64,000 bases of DNA, from contig CAYTMI010000005.1 of the NCBI GenBank assembly GCA_964438865.1, forward strand, positions 164,800 to 228,799, read 5' to 3'. Shown piece by piece: positions 58,672 through 64,000 of the stretch (position 1 is the stretch's first letter; each line of letters starts with the position of its first letter). Below the pieces are notes generated by a model, which saw only the letters and a list, made by a program, of their open reading frames with translations, did no database searches and was not told where the DNA came from. The DNA comes from G016234445 sp964438865. Its GTDB lineage: Bacteria > Chloroflexota > Dehalococcoidia > Tepidiformales > Tepidiformaceae. The translations under genes were made by a program, and so were the position numbers.

Positions 58672-60498
58672 TTGTCCACCACCGATACCGCCCAGCCAGA
58701 AACCCCCACCGTCACGTCCATGGAAGAAGCCATGGAGCGAATGGATATGGGGGCCCTCCTCGATCTCGAAGCCGCCCAGCCGGGCCACCTCCGCCGGGGT
58801 GAGATCGTCGAAGGCATGGTCATGGGTGCGTCAGCGGATGGCCTTATCGTCGATGTCGGCACCAAGACCGAGGCCGTCATCCCCCCGGGCGAGATGCTTT
58901 CGCTTGGCGCCGAAGGCGCCGCGAAGCTCAAAGCCGGCGACACCGTCAAGGTGATGGTGCTCCAGCCCGCTTCCTCCGAAGGCCACGCGATCGTCTCTCT
59001 CGACCGCGCCCGCGGCGAAGAAGGCTGGGACACGCTGGCCGAGCGCTACGAATCCGGCGAGATCTTCGATGCGCAGGTCACCGGCTACAACCGTGGCGGC
59101 ATCCTCGTGAACGTCGATGGCGTGAACGCCTTCGTGCCCCTTTCTCAGATTGAAAGCGTCCGCCGGGACGACCCCGAGGCCGCCACGGCGCTCGGGAACC
59201 TCGTCGGCAAGCCGGTCCGGCTGAAGGTCATCGAACTCAACCGGAAGCGGAACCGCGTGATCCTTTCGGAGCGCGCCGCGATGGCGGAGTTCCGGAAGGA
59301 ACAGAAGGACCGGATCCTCGACGACCTCCACGAAGGGGAAATCCGCAAGGGCCGGGTGTCTTCGATCACCGACTTCGGCGTCTTCATCGACCTTGGCGGC
59401 GCCGACGGCCTTGCCCACATGACCGAACTCACCTGGGAGCGCGGCAAGAAGGCGAAGGACCTTTACAACATCGGCGACGAAGTCGACGCCTACATCCTGA
59501 AGGTGGACCGCGACACCCGGAAGATTTCGCTTTCGCTGAAGCGTGCCCAGCCCGAGAAGTGGGACTCGACTGTCGACCGCTACGTCATCGGCCAGATCCT
59601 GATCGGCCGGGTGACGAAGCTGATGGCGTTTGGCGCCTTCGTCCGGCTGGACGGCCCGGTGGAAGGGCTCATCCACATTTCCGAGCTTTCCAACCGCCGC
59701 ATCCAGCACCCGAAGGACGTGGTGAAGGAAGGCGACATCGTCCCGGTGAAGCTTGTCCGGATCGAGAAGGACCGCCACCGGCTCGGGCTCAGCCTTCGCC
59801 AGGCCCGCAACGACTCCGAGGCGATGGGCTTTGTCTTCGACGCCGGCGGGGCTGTGCTGGACTACCCGGACGATGTGCGGGAGCAGTTCGGCCTGCCCGA
59901 GCGGGACAAGGCGGCCATCGCCGCGCGCGCGGAACGGGCGGAACCGCGCAATGCCCAGGAAGCAATCGAGCGTGCCGTGGCGCGTGACCCAGAACCGGTC
60001 AGCGCGTTCGCCCACGCATTCGCACAGGCGCTGGAAAACGCCGAGGTGGGCAACTCATTCGCGGTTGCCGAACCCCCCTCTCCCGAAGCCGCCGTGGTTG
60101 CGGAAGTGACTGCGGACGTGGAAGCGGCCGCCGTCGCGGAAGCGCCCGAAGCCGAGGTGGATGCGCAAGTGACTGCGGACGTGGAAGCGGTCGCCGTTGC
60201 GGAAGCGCCCGAAGCCGAGGTGGATGCGCAAGTGACTGCGGACGTGGAAGCGGTCGCCGTTGCGGAAGCGCCCGAAGCAGAGATGGTTGCCGAAGTGACT
60301 GCGGACGTGGAAGCGGTCGCCGTCGCGGAAGCGCCCGAAGCCGCCGAAGCGGTGGCTGCGCTTACGGGTGATTCCCCGGCCGCTTCTCAGGAGATTGCCG
60401 AGGCGACACCGGAGGAAACCGGGAGCGAAGATGCAGGGACTGCCACGGAGGAATCCGGGGCAGCCGAGGAGGACGCTACCGCTGGCGAGGCAACATAG
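58672..60498 (+). CDS. rpsA: S1 RNA-binding domain protein (ribosomal protein S1-like)
   Basis: A 608-residue protein with four S1 domains, starting at about residues 40 (GEIVEGMVMGASADGLIVDVG), 125 (GEIFDAQVTGYNRGGILVNV), 220 (GEIRKGRVSSITDFGVFIDLG) and 305 (GQILIGRVTKLMAFGAFVRLD), as in the short S1 of many non-proteobacteria. After ~residue 460 it becomes an Ala/Val/Glu tail with four 21-residue repeats. TTG start with GGAG about 8 nt before it. It promotes translation initiation and mRNA binding in characterised relatives. Given the many leaderless genes here, its role may differ. Confidence 0.88.
   Translation: MSTTDTAQPETPTVTSMEEAMERMDMGALLDLEAAQPGHLRRGEIVEGMVMGASADGLIVDVGTKTEAVIPPGEMLSLGAEGAAKLKAGDTVKVMVLQPASSEGHAIVSLDRARGEEGWDTLAERYESGEIFDAQVTGYNRGGILVNVDGVNAFVPLSQIESVRRDDPEAATALGNLVGKPVRLKVIELNRKRNRVILSERAAMAEFRKEQKDRILDDLHEGEIRKGRVSSITDFGVFIDLGGADGLAHMTELTWERGKKAKDLYNIGDEVDAYILKVDRDTRKISLSLKRAQPEKWDSTVDRYVIGQILIGRVTKLMAFGAFVRLDGPVEGLIHISELSNRRIQHPKDVVKEGDIVPVKLVRIEKDRHRLGLSLRQARNDSEAMGFVFDAGGAVLDYPDDVREQFGLPERDKAAIAARAERAEPRNAQEAIERAVARDPEPVSAFAHAFAQALENAEVGNSFAVAEPPSPEAAVVAEVTADVEAAAVAEAPEAEVDAQVTADVEAVAVAEAPEAEVDAQVTADVEAVAVAEAPEAEMVAEVTADVEAVAVAEAPEAAEAVAALTGDSPAASQEIAEATPEETGSEDAGTATEESGAAEEDATAGEAT
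60106..60357 (+). repeat. Four 63-bp coding repeats in the S1 protein tail
   Basis: Units encoding VTADVEAVAVAEAPEAEVDA plus Gln, first two starts at 60106 and 60169; the last units diverge slightly. Confidence 0.9.
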
Positions 60499-60539
60499 GC
60501 CTCTCCTGGTTGTAGCCCATGTTGCTGGGAGAATGAGTG

Positions 60540-63023
60540 ATGGCCGATAGATTCGATAAGTTCACGGAACGCGCCCGGCGGGTGCTTACCCTCGCGCAGG
60601 AAGAAGCTCACCGCTTCAACCACAACTACATCGGCACCGAGCACATTCTCCTTGGCCTTGTCCGCGAAGGCGACGGCGTCGCCGCGAAGGTGCTGGCCAA
60701 CCTCGGCGTCGAGCTGAACAAGGTCCGCTCCGCGGTCGAATTCATCATCGGCCGGGGCGACCGCACGGTGCTTGGCGAAATCGGGCTGACCCCTCGCGCC
60801 AAGAAGGTCATCGAACTGGCGGTGGACGAAGCTCGCCGCCTGAGCCACAGCTACATCGGCACCGAACACCTCCTCCTTGGCCTTGTGCGCGAAGGCGAGG
60901 GCATTGCCGCGGGGGTCCTCGAAAGCCTCGGCGTCAACCTCGAACGCGTCCGGGCGGAGACCACCCGCATCCTCAGCCAGTCCCAGCCACAGGCAGCCGG
61001 GGCCGGCGCCGGCGCGCGCCAGGCCACCCGCACGCCCACCGTCGACCAGCTTGGCATCGACCTCACCCAGGCCGCCCGGAACAACCAGCTTGACCCCGTC
61101 ATCGGGCGCTCGAACGAACTCGAACGGGTCGTCCAGATCCTCTCCCGGCGGACGAAGAACAATCCGGTGCTGATCGGCGAGCCGGGTGTCGGCAAGACGG
61201 CGATCGCCGAACTGCTTGCCCAGCGCATCGTCAGCGGCGACGTCCCGGAGACGCTCCAGGGGAAGCGCCTGCTAACGCTCGACATCGGCTCGCTGGTGGC
61301 CGGGACCAAGTACCGCGGCGAATTCGAAGAACGCCTGAAGAAGGTCATCGAAGAGATCAAGGGCTCCGGCAACTGCATCCTCTTCATCGACGAACTGCAC
61401 ATGCTCGTGGGCGCGGGGGCCGCGGAAGGCGCCGTGGACGCGGCGAACATCCTCAAGCCGTCGCTCGCCCGGGGCGAACTGCAGTGCATCGGCGCGACGA
61501 CGCTGGACGAGTACCGCAAGCACATCGAACGCGACGCCGCCCTCGAACGCCGCTTCCAGCCGATCGTGGTGGAAGAGCCGTCGGTGGAAGAGACCGTGGA
61601 GATCCTCCGGGGCATCCGCACGCGCTACGAAGAACACCACAAGCTGAAGATCAGCGACGATGCACTGTCGGCGGCGGCCGAGCTTTCGGCGCGCTACGTG
61701 ATCGACCGGTTCCTCCCGGACAAGGCCATCGACCTCATCGACGAGGCATCGAGCCGTGTCCGCATCCGCCGCGCCGCGACCCCGCCTTCGCTGAAAGAGG
61801 CGATGAAGGGGCTCGAAAGCCTTCGCCGCGAAAAGGAACAGGCGAGCGCTGCGCAGCAGTACGAATACGCCGCCGAACTTCGCGACCGGGAGATCAAGCT
61901 CCAGGAGAAGATCGGCGAGATGGGCGAGTGGGAAGAAGGCGAGGAGGGCATCGCCACCCCGGTCGTGTCCGAGGATGACATCTCCGAAGTCGTCTCGATG
62001 TGGACGGGGATCCCGGTGTCGCGCATTGCCAGCGAAGAGAGCGCCCGCCTCCTGAAGATGGAAGAATCGCTCCGGAGCCGGGTCATCGGCCAGGACGAAG
62101 CGATCGACTCGATTGCTCGCGCCGTCCGCCGCGCCCGGGCCGGCCTGAAGGACCCCCGTCGCCCGATTGGTGTCTTCCTCTTTGTCGGGCCCACGGGCTC
62201 GGGGAAGACCCACCTCGCCCGGCAGCTCGCCGAGTTCATGTTCGACAGCCAGGACAACATGATTAAGCTCGACATGAGCGAGTTCAGCGAAAAGCACACC
62301 GTTTCCCGGCTGGTTGGCGCGCCTCCCGGCTACATCGGTTACGACGACGGCGGCCAGCTGACGGACACGGTGCGGCGGAAGTCCTACTGCCTCATCCTCC
62401 TCGACGAAATCGAGAAGGCACATCCAGAGGTGTTCAACATCCTCCTCCAGATCTTCGACGAAGGCCGGCTGGCCGACGCGAAGGGCCGGAAGGTGGACTT
62501 CCGCAACACGATCATCATCATGACCTCGAACGTCGCCTCCGACCTGATCAAGCGCGACTCCGGCCTGGGCTTCTCCCGCGGCGGCGATGAGGCGAAGTCA
62601 GTTGAAGACAAGTACCAGCGCATGAAGGACAAGGTCCTCGGCGAACTGAAGAACGTCTTCCGGCCGGAGTTCCTGAACCGCATCGACAGCACGGTCGTTT
62701 TCCGCCCGCTCAGCGGCGAAGACATCCGCAAAGTGGTCGAACTCGAACTCGTGGGCGTGACGAAGCAACTGGCCGCCAAGGGCGTCACCCTGCAGGTCAG
62801 CGTCGCGGCCAAGGACTGGCTGGGGGAGAAGGGCTACGACCAGGCCTTCGGGGCCCGGCCGCTCAAGCGCCTGATCTCCGATAGCATCGAGGACAAACTG
62901 AGCGAGATGCTGCTTTCCGGGGTCTTCGCCGCCGGCGACACGGTCAACGTCGACCGGCTGGCGGAAGAGGATGGCGGGGGGCTGTTGATCGAAACAGCAA
63001 AGCAACCGGCCGCCGTCGGATAG
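60540..63023 (+). CDS. clpC: ATP-dependent Clp protease ATPase subunit ClpC
   Basis: An 827-residue ClpC unfoldase, the regulatory ATPase of the ClpP protease. Two Clp-N repeats (residues 1-145, each with YIGTEH-LLLGLVREG), first AAA+ module with Walker A GEPGVGKT at 213-220, a UVR domain around 430-465, second AAA+ module with GPTGSGKT, and C-terminal D2-small domain with GYDQAFGARPLKR. GGGAGA precedes the ATG; a GTG one codon upstream is in frame. ClpS at 20553 is its expected adaptor. Confidence 0.96.
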   Translation: MADRFDKFTERARRVLTLAQEEAHRFNHNYIGTEHILLGLVREGDGVAAKVLANLGVELNKVRSAVEFIIGRGDRTVLGEIGLTPRAKKVIELAVDEARRLSHSYIGTEHLLLGLVREGEGIAAGVLESLGVNLERVRAETTRILSQSQPQAAGAGAGARQATRTPTVDQLGIDLTQAARNNQLDPVIGRSNELERVVQILSRRTKNNPVLIGEPGVGKTAIAELLAQRIVSGDVPETLQGKRLLTLDIGSLVAGTKYRGEFEERLKKVIEEIKGSGNCILFIDELHMLVGAGAAEGAVDAANILKPSLARGELQCIGATTLDEYRKHIERDAALERRFQPIVVEEPSVEETVEILRGIRTRYEEHHKLKISDDALSAAAELSARYVIDRFLPDKAIDLIDEASSRVRIRRAATPPSLKEAMKGLESLRREKEQASAAQQYEYAAELRDREIKLQEKIGEMGEWEEGEEGIATPVVSEDDISEVVSMWTGIPVSRIASEESARLLKMEESLRSRVIGQDEAIDSIARAVRRARAGLKDPRRPIGVFLFVGPTGSGKTHLARQLAEFMFDSQDNMIKLDMSEFSEKHTVSRLVGAPPGYIGYDDGGQLTDTVRRKSYCLILLDEIEKAHPEVFNILLQIFDEGRLADAKGRKVDFRNTIIIMTSNVASDLIKRDSGLGFSRGGDEAKSVEDKYQRMKDKVLGELKNVFRPEFLNRIDSTVVFRPLSGEDIRKVVELELVGVTKQLAAKGVTLQVSVAAKDWLGEKGYDQAFGARPLKRLISDSIEDKLSEMLLSGVFAAGDTVNVDRLAEEDGGGLLIETAKQPAAVG

Positions 63024-63053
63024 GTCGGCGGCCAACCAGGGCACAAAATAGCG

Positions 63054-63083
63054 AGGCCCGGCCGTAACGCCGGGCTTCGTTTA
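63054..63083 (+). terminator. Terminator between clpC and the DinB-like gene
   Basis: A 10-bp stem (GAGGCCCGGC with GCCGGGCTTC, one G-U pair), 6-nt loop, then GTTT. It could serve both converging genes. Confidence 0.7.
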
Positions 63084-63100
63084 CTCCCGGCCCGCCGGTG

Positions 63101-63616
63101 CTAGAACGGGTACCCCTTCGAGCCCTGGATTCCCTTGATCACAGAGATCTCGCCGGTGTGCGCGTAGGTGTTCCCGAGGAGCATCGTGAGGAGGAACGCG
63201 GCGAGCGCCATCTTCCCCATCCCCGCGGCGGTGAGGTCGATCTCGCGGTCCAGGTCCGCAGGGGTGAGACGGGCCAGGTACGCGTCTGTCTGAGCGAACA
63301 CTTCCTTACCGTACTCCCGCAGCAGTCCCGGGTCGCACTTGAACGACCCGGCCGGCTCGGGCGGGAGGTCGATCAGCATGGGCAGGCCGAGCTTCGCTCC
63401 CCAGCCTTCGCGCTCCCAGATTGGCTGGGTGCCCATCAGGAACGACGCGAGCATCCCATCCTCGCAGTGGAGGATGTGTGCCATCAGCTCCCCAATCGAA
63501 TGGCTGGCACCCGGCGCGACGTAGTTTGCCTGTTCGCCGGAGACGTCGGCTGCCGTCCCGTCGAACCACATGTGTGCGCCCCCGAACGCCGTCTTGACCG
63601 CGTCGACCGCTTCCAT
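63101..63616 (-). CDS. DinB-like four-helix protein
   Basis: A 171-residue protein of the DinB/YfiT-like superfamily. The helices carry metal-ligand-type His in SHSIGELMAHILHCEDGML and NTYAHTGEISVIKGIQGSKG. Such proteins often act as metal-dependent thiol transferases or remain uncharacterised. The ATG is chosen where the helical pattern begins. It converges on clpC. Confidence 0.75.
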   Translation of the reverse strand: MEAVDAVKTAFGGAHMWFDGTAADVSGEQANYVAPGASHSIGELMAHILHCEDGMLASFLMGTQPIWEREGWGAKLGLPMLIDLPPEPAGSFKCDPGLLREYGKEVFAQTDAYLARLTPADLDREIDLTAAGMGKMALAAFLLTMLLGNTYAHTGEISVIKGIQGSKGYPF

Positions 63617-63754
63617 GGGTTGAATCCTCCCTGCCGTCGTCCCGGGCAAGTCCACCGCCCCGTCCTGTCCGGGCCAGTCCACTATAGCGGACTCTGATGC
63701 GGTACATTCAGCGACTCCTCGCCGCGACCTGAGCAGGGCCAGCGGGCGCGTCGA

Positions 63755-64000
63755 CTACCGCAGGTCGATGCAGTGCGGGGAGTTGAGCACCTCGGGTTCC
63801 GCGGTGAGTGCTCCACACTCCAACGCCGCTACGCCTGCTTCGTACACGACCACCGTCACCAGCACGTTGTGGTCGATGCCCGGATGTTGACAGTCGCCGG
63901 TGGGCGGACCGGCATGGAACCACGCCACCGTCTGGCCCGACCGTTCTGGGGTTGCCCCGATCTGACGGACACATTTCTTAAGCCGCGGGGGCGGCACTGG
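63755..64000 (-). CDS. C-terminal part of an unknown protein, cut by the window edge
   Basis: An open frame of at least 80 residues ending ECGALTAEPEVLNSPHCIDLR. Several Cys and a VLVTVVVYEAG strand suggest a small extracytoplasmic domain. It remains open to the window edge, so the true start is probably outside; a GTG at 63997 could also be the start. No family recognised. Confidence 0.4.
   Translation of the reverse strand, partial: PVPPPRLKKCVRQIGATPERSGQTVAWFHAGPPTGDCQHPGIDHNVLVTVVVYEAGVAALECGALTAEPEVLNSPHCIDLR

Noticed and set aside
1..64000. tRNA genes
   Set aside because: I inspected the gaps for T-loop and anticodon-arm patterns and found none convincing.

Overview
This window is G+C-rich chromosomal DNA with dense bacterial-type gene packing. 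It most likely comes from a member of the Chloroflexota (Dehalococcoidia/Tepidiformia-like). This is inferred from several features together: Thr/Pro/Asn-rich surface proteins, a lone 5S rRNA gene with no 16S or 23S beside it, many genes whose -10 box sits only 6-9 nt before the start codon (leaderless transcripts), and frequent GTG/TTG starts. No plasmid, phage or complete insertion sequence is visible. No tRNA and no CRISPR array were found.

Layout. 1-10.9 kb: hydrolase, Nramp-like transporter, Uma2 nuclease, PLP decarboxylase, truncated haemoglobin, VapBC, a class III CoA-transferase followed by a DUF4258/DUF2283 pair enclosed in 26-bp direct repeats, an MNT nucleotidyltransferase, a thioesterase and a DegT aminotransferase. 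10.9-15.3 kb: a block bounded by inverted copies of a ~65-bp element, holding a C5 DNA methyltransferase, an HNH nuclease, Vsr and an acyl-CoA dehydrogenase. 15.3-32.8 kb: lipB, an E2-like protein lacking both key residues, cysteine synthase, clpS, subtilisin, lipoproteins, DUF362, an orphan antitoxin, crotonase, an MFS transporter, ferredoxin, and tandem GNAT and PNPOx-like pairs. 32.9-37.5 kb: rplK-rplA, then a RES-Xre toxin-antitoxin module enclosed in ~30-bp imperfect direct repeats, then methyltransferase-plsX-YbjN. 37.6-39.9 kb: a relatively A+T-rich three-gene restriction-modification-like island. 40-47.7 kb: lipase, SDR, dapB, Uma2, a full-length cobalamin-dependent metH and a TetR regulator. 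47.7-56.4 kb: surface-protein territory with a frameshifted TNTP-repeat protein, a 1644-residue repeat protein, and debris made of duplicated gene ends. 56.6-64 kb: a ferritin-like/VIT1 iron protein, 5S rRNA, an S1-domain protein, clpC and a DinB-like protein.

How it fits together. Core functions (rplK/rplA, plsX, dapB, metH, lipB, cysteine synthase, the S1-domain protein, clpC with its adaptor clpS) are interleaved with small defence or toxin-antitoxin modules. Two of those modules lie exactly between direct repeats that copy the end of the upstream gene or its terminator, which suggests a recurring way of inserting small modules without damaging the host gene. Non-coding repeats (arrays of heptamers, REP-like hairpins, a 65-bp interspersed element) occupy many of the gaps. 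Leaderless promoters, including a perfect 15-bp inverted pair driving two divergent genes, are the clearest regulatory theme.
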